Positions 19,056 to 30,500 of a stretch of 64,000 nucleotides of DNA are shown piece after piece. Source of the DNA: Paramoeba atlantica (lineage: Eukaryota; Discosea). Made by a program: the position numbers and the translations under genes. The notes beneath the pieces were generated by a model, which did not search any database, was not told where the DNA came from, and was given only the letters and a program-made list of their open reading frames with translations. Positions within the stretch are counted from its first letter, which is position 1. Each line of letters begins with the position of its first letter. The DNA is taken from NCBI GenBank assembly GCA_977017575.1, contig CDRNVI010000026.1, forward strand, positions 186,001 to 250,000. The letters run 5' to 3'.

Positions 19056-20078
19056 CTACTGAGTATTACTTTCCACGTTTCTTTTCCGAGAGAAGTACGT
19101 AGGTATAGTTGACTGAAACTCCGCGCAAGGACTCCGCGTCGTAGGATTGGGGTACCTTGATGACATGGCCTTGTGCTCCTTGAACTTCTTCACCAACAAT
19201 GCTTTCCCAGCTTCGTTAATAGGTTTATACTTACCCTTTTCTCGATGACGAAGGAACATTTCAACATTCTGAACGATAAGGCAAGAACCAAATGCATAGA
19301 ATAGAGTACAGTTCAGATCTTTGTTCCAATGTTTAAAGGCTGTCCATCGGCCTACCCCATTTGAACTACTGAAAAGGTGCTCTACCCTCGACCGGTAATG
19401 GGCAACCATCTCATTGAATTCGAGTTTTTTGTCAACTTGATCTTCGTAATCTTGCTCTGTTTGACCAAGAAGCCTCTTTAATGGCCATATTTGGGTCTTA
19501 GTAAAAGGACGGATCACTTCTGAGCACCCTTTGAATCCGCCGTCAGCGAGGCACCTTATTTTATGAATTTTAAGAATATCTGTGATTTTCGTGTGCTCAA
19601 GAATGTTGTTGTCAGGGGTGGAACCGGTATAAAGATTTTCGGGGAAGAAACACACATATCCTGAGAATGTGCACCCCACTGCGGCTTTCACGACATGATC
19701 TGCATACTTGGGCTGAAAACACCTATCCGCGGATCTCACATAAATTGGAACGGTGTCAAGAGCGAGAAGAACATCCTTAGAAAAAAAGTCATCCGTTGTA
19801 TTCGCTTCATGTAAGAGAATATCGTCTCGAAAAACTAACCAATTGCCTTGTAGCTCACGGTACAACGTTTCAAAAAATTCAGGAATTTTTGCCCTGCAAG
19901 TGCTTTCAGACCAACCGCGTCCAAATTTTGCGGTTAAGTAGTCTGCAACAGTGTCATAGTGCCCCCCTGTGCGGAGAAACAAAAATGAGGCAAAAATTAA
20001 CTCTTCATCGTAACCAATTTTTCGCAAGTAGTCGTATGTAGCGTGTGTAAGTCCACAAGGAGAGAGTTCTGAGGGCAT
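19056..20078 (-). CDS. DDE transposase (Harbinger type), unit 2
   Basis: Identical to 2,661-3,683 except Cys for Ser at residue 8 (C at 20,056). The catalytic D108, D179 and E233 are all present. That residue lies just inside the predicted second exon, so the change may matter little. Confidence 0.85.
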   Translation of the reverse strand: MPSELSPCGLTHATYDYLRKIGYDEELIFASFLFLRTGGHYDTVADYLTAKFGRGWSESTCRAKIPEFFETLYRELQGNWLVFRDDILLHEANTTDDFFSKDVLLALDTVPIYVRSADRCFQPKYADHVVKAAVGCTFSGYVCFFPENLYTGSTPDNNILEHTKITDILKIHKIRCLADGGFKGCSEVIRPFTKTQIWPLKRLLGQTEQDYEDQVDKKLEFNEMVAHYRSRVEHLFSSSNGVGRWTAFKHWNKDLNCTLFYAFGSCLIVQNVEMFLRHREKGKYKPINEAGKALLVKKFKEHKAMSSRYPNPTTRSPCAEFQSTIPTYFSRKRNVESNTQ

Positions 20079-20259
20079 AAAAAAAGAGAAACAATGGCAG
20101 AAAAGCTATAAATAATACTATGCAGTTGTACCAATTACAATGAACTGTAACTTAAGCTTTATACGCGCAAAATTAATTTGTATCAAAATATTTATAAGTG
20201 AGCAACCATAAATATCGAAACTTACTTCGTATCCCCTTGTTCCTTTAAACCAACCTTTT

Positions 20260-20919
20260 TTAGAGAGTAATCACTTCAACTTCAGTTTCAATGTTCAAAT
20301 TAGCTCTCTTTCTGCTCTTCTGAACATGCAGCAACTTGAAATCTCCATCTTTGGCTTTCGGCAACAAGATTTTCAACGAGCACAGAATGGAGAAAAGGTC
20401 ATCCGGCGTTTCTGCGCCGCTGAAAATGGCATCCTTAGCCAAATACAAACGATCACGACGGATTGTATATCCTTCAAGCAGGTCTCCAATCTGATCATGG
20501 ATCATAGCAATTCGTTCTTCCCTTTGCTCCTTAACACTCTTGGCAGCAGTTCCCTTGTAGGTTGTCCAAATGCGGCGCATCGTCTTTGATAGAACGGGGA
20601 CGTCTGCAGAGGGAAGCTCACGACGGAAATATTCGGATACGGAAGTTGCCGCACGGCGATACACTTTCGACTTTCCCACAGTAAAGCTTCGCTGTATAAT
20701 GCAAAGTACTTGGGACACAAGTGCGAATGTCAACTTCCGTTGGCATACTGTCCACCCTTCGTAGACACAGCATGCTTCCTGGACTCTCTTTTGGTCCAAC
20801 CCACGCTTGGCACACTTTGCCACAACTTCAGGACCTAAGGTTTGATGATCTTGCGGCTTATTGCAAGAGAGGCAAATGTTGCAGCGAACAGGCACGCAAA
20901 ACTCGAGCAATGGCCGCAC
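20260..20919 (-). CDS. Harbinger accessory protein, unit 2
   Basis: Identical to 3,865-4,524: Cys cluster at the N-terminus, basic helical body. The possible intron lies between it and the transposase (20,069-20,225). Confidence 0.55.
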   Translation of the reverse strand: MRPLLEFCVPVRCNICLSCNKPQDHQTLGPEVVAKCAKRGLDQKRVQEACCVYEGWTVCQRKLTFALVSQVLCIIQRSFTVGKSKVYRRAATSVSEYFRRELPSADVPVLSKTMRRIWTTYKGTAAKSVKEQREERIAMIHDQIGDLLEGYTIRRDRLYLAKDAIFSGAETPDDLFSILCSLKILLPKAKDGDFKLLHVQKSRKRANLNIETEVEVITL

Positions 20920-21319
20920 ATTTCAAGTGAGGTGCATTCCTCATTAGTGTGCTCGTTGCCGCAATCAAGGCAAGAGGAAGGAGTCCGAGCACGGAACTAA
21001 GTAACCTTATCGCAGTGAAAACAGTGCAAACGCACATAAAGTTCAGCCATCACTTATGATTAAGAAAAACTTCAAGAAAAACGTTTAGCAGAAGATAAAC
21101 TCTATTCCTATACTAAATGACTTTAGAACACAAGGTCTACAACACTGAGTATAAATCTGCTTTACCATTTTTATTTCTGTCAAAAAAGCCGAAAAACAAA
21201 AACCGAAAGTCACAAAGGAATAGCAAAAAGTTTGAGTACCTGTAGATTTCTGTGAATCGCTGTGAGTCGCTGTGAGTATTTTTTTGCGACAAAAAATGGC
21301 GATCTAGAGACTCACCATT

Positions 21320-21547
21320 GGCCCCGAGCGCCTGGGTCATACAGTGTATAGTCATCCCCTGCCCGCCCGAACGCTCGTTTCAAGCTGCTTTAAGAATTGT
21401 GGGCAACACTTTAGGGGTCCCCGGAGAGAGCCTGCTGCTGAAGGACATTTCCGGCGAAGCTACCCCCATCACCGACTGGGAAGGGCTGGACAGAGCGCAA
21501 AGAGTCGCGGTCAGCCTCACCCTTCCCCCCTTTCCCCCAGGGCCTAG
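21320..21547 (+). pseudogene. LINE-B ORF continuation, unit 2
   Basis: Identical to 4,925-5,152; rejoins 18,151-18,696 in frame when the transposon is removed. Confidence 0.5.
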
Positions 21548-21565
21548 CGATGGGGCCAAGTCAAG

Positions 21566-22540
21566 GTGTATGACGGGACACACCATGGCATGGTCTCCGC
21601 CCCAGGGGTGAGTGCGGCGCACGACATCCCCGCCGGTCTGAACGAGGTCCTGGGTATCCCCCGGATCATGACCGGTGCCTGGGAGCCCCGCAAATACGAA
21701 GAAGGGCTCCTTTGGTGTTTCCTTCCCACAGAAACCCTGGTAAGCGAAACGGGCTGTACCACCCGTGTTGTTCAATGCAACCTCCGCAGAGGCTGTATCG
21801 AGGCAAACCCAGGTCCTCGGTCTAAGACGAGGAGGGCCCGGAGGGAGACCCAAAATGTCCTTACACCCGGCGCTACAACCCCTACCCCGGGTGGGGTAGG
21901 TACTATTATGGAGGGAATCGGGGCCTCTACATCTCCTCGTAGCTCCTCCCGTCAGGAATGCGAGTGCCCCACCTCTCCTCCGCCGCCTTACCCCCATCTA
22001 GCTGGGACGGACCCCCCCTACGAGGCCCCCAGTGTCACGCCCCCCAATACCCAAGGCGCGGTGACGGAGCAGGGTGACATCACGCCCTACCCGGACAGCC
22101 TGGCACAGCTCCTTGAAAGGGGCTCGCTGCGTACCCTATACGCAGTTCAATACCCTGCCTGGATGGACTACACTAAGTCTGTGTGTAGCAACTTCCTGGG
22201 GAAGTCGTATGAAGGCAAAATTAAGATCGCCTGGGATCTACTCCTCGGGGTTAAATGGTTTCTGTTTTTCCCCGAGGACAAACTGTCCCAAAGGCAGCTG
22301 GCTAGGGAGCTTCGCAAACGGGCTCACCTCGAGGGGTCGGAAACCATAGCTCCGATCCCCCTCCCCACCGACAGCTTCCCCCGATCCGTCATCAAACGGG
22401 TAATAGAGCTGATTCGGGCGGGGGCTTTTTCCATGGCGGCCAAAATTTTGGAAGCCCCCTCGATCCACCGGCAAATCCGGCCACGGCGGGGGAACAGGCG
22501 AGGAGGTCCATCATCCGGTCACCCCCAAATTTGTCTATGA
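21566..22540 (+). pseudogene. LINE-B linker with 2A-like motif, unit 2
   Basis: Identical to 5,171-6,145; the EANPGP motif lies at 21,791-21,817. Confidence 0.6.
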
Positions 22541-23202
22541 CAAAGTCATACATGGACCCCTCCCGTCGGCGGCGGATGTTGCCCGGAAGGCAACAAGCCT
22601 GGCGCCGCTTAGAGCGCCAGGCCCGTCCGGATGGACAAAGGAACTCCTGGTCCCCATCCTTCAGGAGGACGACCCGAGAGACGTGGTCACTTGGATCATC
22701 CAAGGGATCCTAACCAACTCCCCCCCCCACGATGAGGGATTTTCTCACTGGAGCAAACCTCAAGCTTTTCCATAAGCCTGGGGCCCCGGTGGGACATCAC
22801 TCATCCTACAGGCCCATAGCCATGTGGGAGGTCCTACTGAAGCTCGCGGGGCTACTGGCCCTCGAGCAGGTCAGGGACCATCTCCCAGCAGTGTTTCAGG
22901 GCCTTCAATTTGGAGCCCAATACACCCAAGGCTGTGAGCATGTCATATACGAGATGAGAGATCACTTTCGTGACAGGCCCGACGAGGTGGTCGTGGCGGC
23001 CGACTTGGAAAATGCTTTCAACAGCATTTCACGCGAGGCCATTTTCCGCGCCCTAAAAAGGTACCCTAACGTATCCCCAATGATAGGGATCTCCCTTTTC
23101 GGGTACGGGACCCCTAGTAAACTCCACCTGGGGGAGGGGATATCCCTAGCTCCCGGGGGGTCAAACAAGGGGACCCGATGGCGTCCATCCTGTTCGCCTT
23201 AG
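22495..23202 (+). pseudogene. LINE-B RT N-terminal part, unit 2
   Basis: Identical to 6,100-6,807, with the same frame slips around APGPSGW and the G-run near 23,152. Confidence 0.8.
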
Positions 23203-24626
23203 GGATTCTGGGGGCCATCTCGGCCGTGGCAGCCAAATACTCGGGTTGCCTTAAGCTATGGGCATATCTCGACGATATAACCATAGCCGCGGAACCCGAG
23301 GTGTGCGTTAAGGCCCTTGGCTCCTTGGAAGAGGAGATCAAGTTTTTGGGCTTAAAGCTCAACATGGCCAAGTACAAGGTGGCTACCCGCCACCGGGGAC
23401 TGTCTTCGGCTTTCTCGGGGAGCCGGATGCAACACGGTCCGGGGGGACTGAAACTTCTGGGGGCGTACATTGGCGCCTCGGAAGCGCGGGAAGAGGAATG
23501 GGTCCTCTCCAAGGTCCCCAAGGTCACTAATTTCTTGGGTAAACTCAAGGATTTACCCAGACAGTGCGCCCTCCCTCTCCTCCGCCTTTGCGGGAACCCC
23601 CGGTGGAACCACATAGTTCGCACGCACGAACCGGGGGTGACCAAAAAGGCGAACCTGCAGGTGGACGCGGCCATCACCGCATGCTCCGAAGCTCTTATCG
23701 GGGGGATGGGTGCAATGGGAACGACGCCGTTCGTAAATAAACTTTTTACGGCGGACTTCCTGGACACCATCCCCTTCGAAGACAAAGCGGAGGACATGCA
23801 GGCAAGAGCAGTCAAGGCCTTACAAGGCCAGCCCCCCGGCACCCCAGCCAGGGAGCAGAGACGCGCCTATTGGGCGGCTGCTCTGGACGAGGCACCGTTG
23901 GCCACGCATCTGGTCTGCATGCGCCAGATACAGAACATCCACTCGTCCAAGTGGATGAATGCGTGGCCGAACAGGCCGGAGTACTACATGCGGGATCCCG
24001 AATGGGAGACCGCCGCTAGACTCCGGTACCTGGTGGCCCCCACCTCCGAACCAGAAATCGAATGTGTGTGTGGCGCGGCCCTCAAAAATGAGGAGTTCTG
24101 CGTCCACGCCATGAATTGTAAAAAGGTTCGGGGGAAGACACAAGCCTCTCGCCACAAGGGGGTCAAGGAAACTTTCCGCAACCTACTAATCCAGTACGGA
24201 TTCTCCCCAGACCTAGTCGAACCTAGATTCGACAACGGTCGGGGACCGGACATTTGTTTCCTTTTGGGGCGGAAACTAGTCCTAGTGGACGTGACGGTGG
24301 TAAACCCACTGGCCCCGTCCTACGTGGATAGGGAGGCAGCTGAGCCCTCCTTCACCGTGAGGCAGGCAGAGCGTCTCAAAAGGCGCACTCACGAGGAAAT
24401 GGCGGGGGCCAGGGAGATGGATTTCTTCCCTTTGGCCTTCACCACGTACGGTGTCCCCGGCCCCGAGACCCTCCAGTTTCTAAATCTGGTCGCTCGGAAG
24501 GCCACCGGCGAGAAGAATGGTTGCCTCAGCCATTTTATCATGGCTATCGGGGTAGCCATCCAAAAAGGGAACGCCCAGATAGCGCATGCCGCAGTACAAA
24601 ACTGGTACCGTAGGGGCGTGCGCTAA
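23178..24626 (+). pseudogene. LINE-B RT end, zinc knuckle and RLE, unit 2
   Basis: Identical to 6,783-8,231: YLDD at residues 30-33, Cys/His knuckle near 296-314, PD...D endonuclease signature at 357-371. Confidence 0.85.
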
Positions 24627-25076
24627 TGGGCTCGGGGGACGACAAAAAAAACGGAACGCGCGAATGGTTGGGGAGCCACCTGCAGTCCGGGTGAAACGAA
24701 GCTGAGGGAGACCTTACCCTCCCTGAAAAGTTGAAAAGTTGGGTAGGGGAAAGTAGGAAAGTAAATAGAAAGGTGGGAAAAGTATGTCAAGAGGTGAAAA
24801 AGTGAGAGAAAGAGGAGAAAGAGAGTAAAAAATTTTCTATGTGAAGAGGTGAGAAAGTGAGAGAGAAAGTGGAGAAAGAGAGAAAAAGTTTCTTTATTTG
24901 CATAAAAACAAAGTAAAAAATAAAGCTACAACATGTGAAATGGCTAATTTGATTGCTTGTTTACAAATCATATACCCCCCCAATGGACCTACTTGGTTCG
25001 TCTACTGGGTAAAAATATAGATGCAATGCGGCGTTTTACATTTCTCCCCCCTATTAATTGCAAAAAAAAGGAAAAA
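24627..25076 (+). other. LINE-B 3' UTR and tail, unit 2
   Basis: Identical to 8,232-8,681: GC block, purine-rich tract, then the TATTAATTGC-A8 terminus. Confidence 0.7.
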
Positions 25077-25086
25077 AGAACCAATC

Positions 25087-26460
25087 AACGTACATATTGG
25101 AGTACTCCAGGGCGACGCGCTTTCACGAATTTTATTTAACCTTGTGATGTTACGTTCGCAAGGCACGCTTTGTGATGTTGACACTACCTTGTGATGTTAC
25201 GTTCGCAAGGCACGCCCCACTTTCGGATACCATGACGGCCAGGACACCCATTTCTGCAAAGCGTTTGCCGACGACGTGACTTTCCTTATGCAAACTCCGA
25301 CGCATGCACAAAAAGTCGCTGAAATCTTCGAAACTGCGCTCTCTTCCCTACTTATGAAGCCTAACACCTCAAAATGTCGCGTCTACTGCTTGGCACACAC
25401 CGTGGATTCACTACGCTCTCTCCTAAGCTCTCTCCTAAGCGATCTCTCTAAAAAAAATCACCCTTTTTTTTGACCCGGCTACTTATGCGCAATTTTAGGC
25501 CAAAACCTGGTTGCGTTTAAGTGGGGGGGACAGTAGTCACACAACACGTATTAGAACGGCGCATGGAATGGGAGCAAACTCTTGACTCCGCACACCACCA
25601 CAGACCCGCTATCCTCGCAGCCGACCGACTTCATGGCAGACAGAGCGCCAGAGCATGGGTCCGCCGATACACCGAAAACGAGCTGATAGCTGAGTATCGT
25701 CGCCGCGCTCCCGTCGCCGCTAAATGGTTTAGTGAGGAGACAGATGCTGAGTTAGCTGAGGATTTTGCGCGAGCTCTGCACAATATACATGGAAAAGAAC
25801 TCTCTCGGTTTACCTCGATGGTCATGATCAGTTACGCCCCTCCGAGCCTAGCTAACTCACGTGCATGGGGGAAGGCTGATGGACACGTCATCTGTCCGAT
25901 CTGTCGTGAAAGGAAGCAAACCTTACGACATGTCCTAACCAGCTGTACAACATCTCTCTTACAAGGCCGTTATACATACCGACACAATATGATTCTGAAG
26001 GTCCTACTAGACACGCTTCGAAGTTGGTCACATACGAGCAATGTATTTTGATCTACCTGGCAACCCCTCCGAGGAGCACCCACCATCATGGCTAGCAAAC
26101 TTTAGCACGCTACGACCAGATGGGTGGATTCTCCTAGAAGATGGCTCAGAATACATCATTGAACTCACCTCCCCGTGGGAAGAAAATTTTGATCAAGCCC
26201 GCGAACGAAAGCGCGCAAAGTACGAGGAAATTCGCGCTACCGACAGGCAACAAACGTACGCACGAGCCTCATAACATTTGAGGTCGGAGCTCTGGGCAAA
26301 CTTAGCGATAGTACGCTCGATCTTTCCTGGGTATTCCCAAAAGATCATAAACACCACGTTCGCAAAACGCGTGAAAACTTTGCCCTTGCTGCACTGCAGG
26401 TTTCATTTAGGCTATATACTATGCGACAGAACCCCACCTCGAACCCACCACAAACAGCTT
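25087..26460 (+). pseudogene. LINE-A RT end, zinc knuckle and endonuclease, unit 2
   Basis: Resumes at VLQGDALS and extends past the point where unit 1 is cut. After the CPICRERKQTLRHVLTSC knuckle come FDLPGNPSEEHPPSWLA, LRPDGWILLEDGSEYIIELTSPWEEN and TFEVGALGKLSDSTLD in successive frames, aligning with the end of the minus-strand LINE-A. R-P-D followed by VELT.PWEEN is a restriction-like endonuclease signature known from RLE-type LINEs (the NeSL/Utopia-like group as I recall). At least three frame breaks. The last readable residues end near 26,460. Confidence 0.8.
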
Positions 26461-26526
26461 GAGTAGGAAAATCTCTTTCGGAACAAGATCCTGATCTTTG
26501 CCAGGATTATCCGGAATGAAAATCTC

Positions 26527-26590
26527 TAGTGTACAACACGGACGGTAGGGACAAATATTTGACGAAAAATTCTTTTTTTCAAAAATGATT
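26527..26590 (+). repeat. Left terminal inverted repeat of a mariner/MITE-like element
   Basis: Starts TAGTGTACAACACGG and includes GGTAGGGACAAATATTTGAC then GAAAAATT. Its reverse complement stands at 32,952-33,003. A TA lies at each outer edge, as for Tc1/mariner targets. LINE-A on the minus strand fills the space between. Confidence 0.75.
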
Positions 26591-26676
26591 GTAATTATAT
26601 CTATACAGGGCATTACCTGTAGAGTAATAAAGTCTAACAGGACGTACGCATATGACGTCGCCTGCTAGACCATTTG

Positions 26677-27522
26677 CTAACCAAAGCTTTGGTTGTCCCA
26701 TAAAGGGGATTCCCTTTTCAGCCAGAGTTGAAAGCTGCTCCGGATCGCCGTTCGGATGACTTCGACACGGCACTTATCTGAGAGTGCCTTGTCACCCAAA
26801 AAGAGACGGTTGATGTGACGCAGCGTCGTAGAAGGGAGACCTCTAGCTCCAACTTCAAAGCATATCAAGTGGCAGTCTGAGTACCTTATTTTTCGTCGGT
26901 GTAGAATATTTATGTACTTTTCTACTTTTCGGCAGTGGGCTTCGTGTACGTTTTCCTCCCAGGGCATCGTCAACTCAACGATAAATTCAGTTCCGTCGTT
27001 GAGTTTGACGATTCCATCTGGGCGAAGCTGTGTTTCCAGGTCGGACCACCATGCGGGTAGTTGACGTAGGTGTGGGAGATCAAAATGTGCCTCTGCGGTA
27101 TGGGGGGAAGAGAGTATCGCGTTTGCAAAGGTGGAGAGTACACAATCATGGCGATATGTGTAACGTCCCTGTTCTAGTGATACCTTGCACGAGGATAAGA
27201 GGTGTCGTAATGTTTCCGGTTCTTGTTTACAAATTCGGCATTGTACTGTATCTGTGCCGTGAATTCCCCATGTCCTCAGCATTGTCCTAGTAGGGAGAGT
27301 GTTTTGTACCATTAAAGAAGTTGCGAAGCGGCTAAGGGAAGTGCTACGTAGTCCGTTTATCGCGGCGCTGAAATCTTTCGCCTGTTCTTCATCGGAGGCT
27401 ATATCCCACCACTGAATAGCGAACGTTGACCTGCGGCGTAGTGCGTTGATCATTCGGTCCTCATTAAGCTCAAGAAGAGTTCGTTTTGCGAGGTCGCGAT
27501 CCTCCAGTATGTGTGATGTCAC
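26677..27522 (-). pseudogene. LINE-A C-terminal knuckle and restriction-like endonuclease
   Basis: A 281-codon frame starting at HVTSHILEDRDLAKRT, which aligns with VVTQHVLERRMEWEQT of the other copy; the upstream protein is in another frame, so one frameshift separates them. CRICKQEPETLRHLLSSC is a C-x2-C-x7-H-x4-C knuckle and is followed by GRYTYRHD. LRPDGIVKL and FIVELTMPWEEN give the endonuclease signature; CFEVGARGLPSTTLR and SLFLGD-like LFLGDKAL close it. It would nick target DNA during insertion. Confidence 0.8.
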
Positions 27523-30500
27523 ATGCTGGTCGAACTTGGCCTCTCCTGCGCTTATGTTCTTCAGCCCGTATTCTTTCCTGCAGTGCGGCGGTAACGTTCG
27601 GGTCTCGGGACCGCTTCATTTGACAGAGAAGATCAGCTGTACAGTCCTCCCAGAGTCTGGACAAGCTGCAGATGTTCCATCCACGCTGAGAGTAGATTGC
27701 TTCGCTGCATGTAGTTCTAGCCGCATTGATCCACCGTTTCAGGGAGTGAGTACACATTTTCTGAAGGCGTAAAATAAAGTTTAGCGTGATACATGGGTGT
27801 ATAGTAAAGGTGAAGCGTAGCCGAGAGATGATTGCGTGTTGATATATCCAAATTTTTGATGGGAGGTCGTGGGCCGACTGGTCAATGTTATGAAGCCATC
27901 GCTTCAATAAGGGCCTAACTTTCGTGAAAAGGGCTCGGGATTGTTGAGAACCGGGGGCAATATTCATGCCAAGAAACGTACTTCCTTCGTCGCATATATG
28001 CGGTATAGCTTCGTTCTTGATGAAAATTTGAGGACGTCGTGTCATGTAGGCGGGGTGTTCATCATTTTTCTTGGACGCCATATATTGGACTCTGCACTTT
28101 TTGACGTTGATGGAAAGGCCAAGCGAACTGAGTACCGTGGATAGTGTTTCAACAGCCAGTTGCATTTCTTTTTCACTATTCGTCAGGACCGTGAGATCGT
28201 CGGCGTACGCTTTTAGGAAGCTTTTTGGAAATCCAGGGAGGTTCAATCCAAATGAGGGAAACGATTTTGCCATGTAACGTAGGGCTAGCTCCATAATCAC
28301 CAGAAAGAGCGTAGGAGAGAGAGTGTCACCTTGTAAGACACGTCGTTTAGCTGGGATCGCGCTGGACAGACCTTCGTAACATTTAATGCGGGTACTTGCG
28401 TCAGTGTATAAGCATTGGACGTATTTAATAATGTTTAGGGAGATTCTCGCCCATTCCAGTGCTTCAAAGATGATGTTGCGGGGGACTGAACCAAAGGCGT
28501 TACTGAGGTCTAGCTGGGCCATGCAGTAGTTCCACTTGTTCTTCCGGTAGTGGCGTAGGAGCTCTGAGAGGGATTGCGTATGTTCGAGAGTACCGTTAAT
28601 GGCGGGGAGAAAGCCTTTCTGTATCTTGGGGTCAATGACAGAGGCTTCAAGTAGGAATTTCGTCATTTTCCGGCTGATGATGGAATGCAGGAGTTTCCCT
28701 AGTACGCTAGTCAGGCCGATGGGACGCCAGTTTTGTGGGTTGTCAGGCTCCCCTTTTTTGTAAATGAGGCGAGTGACGGATATTTTCCACGACGTCGGAC
28801 ATGTGCTGAAGCGCACTAGCGCGTTGAAGACGTTTGCCATGTGGGTGTGGGAGCTGTGGCATCGCTTTAGAGTCTGGTACGTAATGGAGTCCTGGACTGG
28901 AGCACTGCTGTTTTTCTTTGATGTGAGAGCGTTCGAAATGTCGATTGAAGCCAGTTCGTCCCAGGTCATTTCTGCCAGAGGACGGTTTCCGAGGACGTCG
29001 TGGGGTGGTAAGTGATGCACTGTAGTGGGGTCCGTAAGTAATGTTGTGAACACACTTTCCACTTTCTGTACATTGCAAGTCGGATAGGCCGGTACACTTT
29101 CTGCTTCTGTCCTTTTGTCCAAGGTTTGACTCGCAGCCGTCCATGGATTGCGGTTGAATTGTTGAAGTGCCCAGCGACTTTCCAGTTCCCGTTTTTGGGC
29201 CATGGCTTCTGCGCTGTATATACGTTCCGCCTTTTTGGTTTCCTTAATCTTTTGTTTCAACGCCATGCGGGGAGCCTTGCCGTGTGTGTATCGCAGCTTC
29301 ATTTGTAGTTGTTTTACATGTCGAGAGAAGGAAAAGGCAACTTTTTCGCTTTCTAATGGACGGACTTTCCCCTTTATGTGTCCTCGAGCCGTTCGGATAA
29401 TGAAACCCTTCCTGGAGTCGACGTCTCGCGCCACTTCATATGCCGACACCGCTAGTATTGCACTCAGTAGTTCTGCGTTATGGACGGCGGATAGTGCGTC
29501 GCCAGAGACAGTGAGCAAGGTGTTGCATCTGTGGAGGGCCCTACGTTCCACCTCGTGCCAGTGCGCGTCAGCCAAGTTTATGTTTAACTTGCCCCCCTGG
29601 ATGTATCGTGCCGTGCGGAAAAGGTACTCCGTCTCGTCGAGTAGTCTCGGAGAGGAAGCGGAAGTGGGGGGGTTAAGTTCGGGGTGTTCTTGCTCTTGTC
29701 CTGCGTTGGGGCTCCCCTCAGAGTCTCCTTCGATTCCCTGATCGAGGGATGGTCCATAGATTTTGCAGCATGGATGGCTGCATTTGAGTTTACTTATGCA
29801 TCGATGTTGGCATGGGTGCGTCCGCTTCAAGGAGGAGGCGTGGTCACGCGAAATAATCTCGTATGGTGGAAGTGTTGGGACCGTTTGGGGCTTTGATGGC
29901 TGTACTTCTTCTTTGTCGTCGGTGCGAAGGAGCAGAACGATCCGAAACGCCGATAACCCAGGGACCGCTCTCCCGTTCAGTACCTTGTTTACCGCTTTAC
30001 CCATTGAGCTAGGTGATGCGTAGTGGTTGTACAATTCCAGGCGGCTGTCGTGAAAAAGAGATACCCAGTTCGCGTGGCGAGAAATGTGACTTGTTGAGTC
30101 TACTCTACTAACTTCTAAAAAGTCACACGCTCTCTTTTCCATAAGTTCGTCTACGGTACATGTTTCTACGACGATGTCGTGTGCTGCACTTTTCCCATTG
30201 AGCGCTTTGGACAGGGCGGCTTCAGCCCCCTGGGGGGAAGGGATACGACTACGCACAAGTTGGCTTACGCATGCTGCATGCACATCCGGGAAATATCTCC
30301 ATGTGTTGTCGTTGACGAGGCGGAGTTTGACAGGTTTTGACCGGGACTGGATAAAGTGGAAACGTTGCTTGTGTCGGTTATGGGTTACGGGATGCGTGGG
30401 GTCCTGGGGCGGCGGGAGATACTGTGACGGGCTGTCGGGAGTTTGTGTGGGAATCTGGGGACCCTCGGATTCATCCGAATGTAAATGGGTGTCCAGTTGT

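Larger units (their letters stand above)
18697..21316 (-). mobile_element. PIF/Harbinger-like transposon, unit 2 copy
   Basis: Same ends, ATT duplication (18,694-18,696 and 21,317-21,319) and content as 2,302-4,921. The only base difference found between the two duplication units lies in its transposase. Confidence 0.8.
17256..25076 (+). mobile_element. LINE-B, unit 2 copy, nested in LINE-A
   Basis: Same element as 861-8,681, with the target duplication at 17,246-17,255 and 25,077-25,086. It shares every frame break with the unit 1 copy, so LINE-B had already decayed and been hit by the Harbinger-like element before the duplication. Confidence 0.85.
9703..26097 (+). repeat. Tandem segmental duplication, unit 2 (complete, 16,395 bp)
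   Basis: This is the full repeat unit: truncated mariner, two LRR genes, satellite, 5' part of LINE-A, LINE-B with a nested Harbinger-like element, and 3' part of LINE-A. It starts at the duplication junction and ends inside LINE-A, which then runs on into unduplicated sequence. Because the junction falls in the window, the missing left 6.7 kb of unit 1 should carry a second copy of both LRR genes. Confidence 0.85.
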
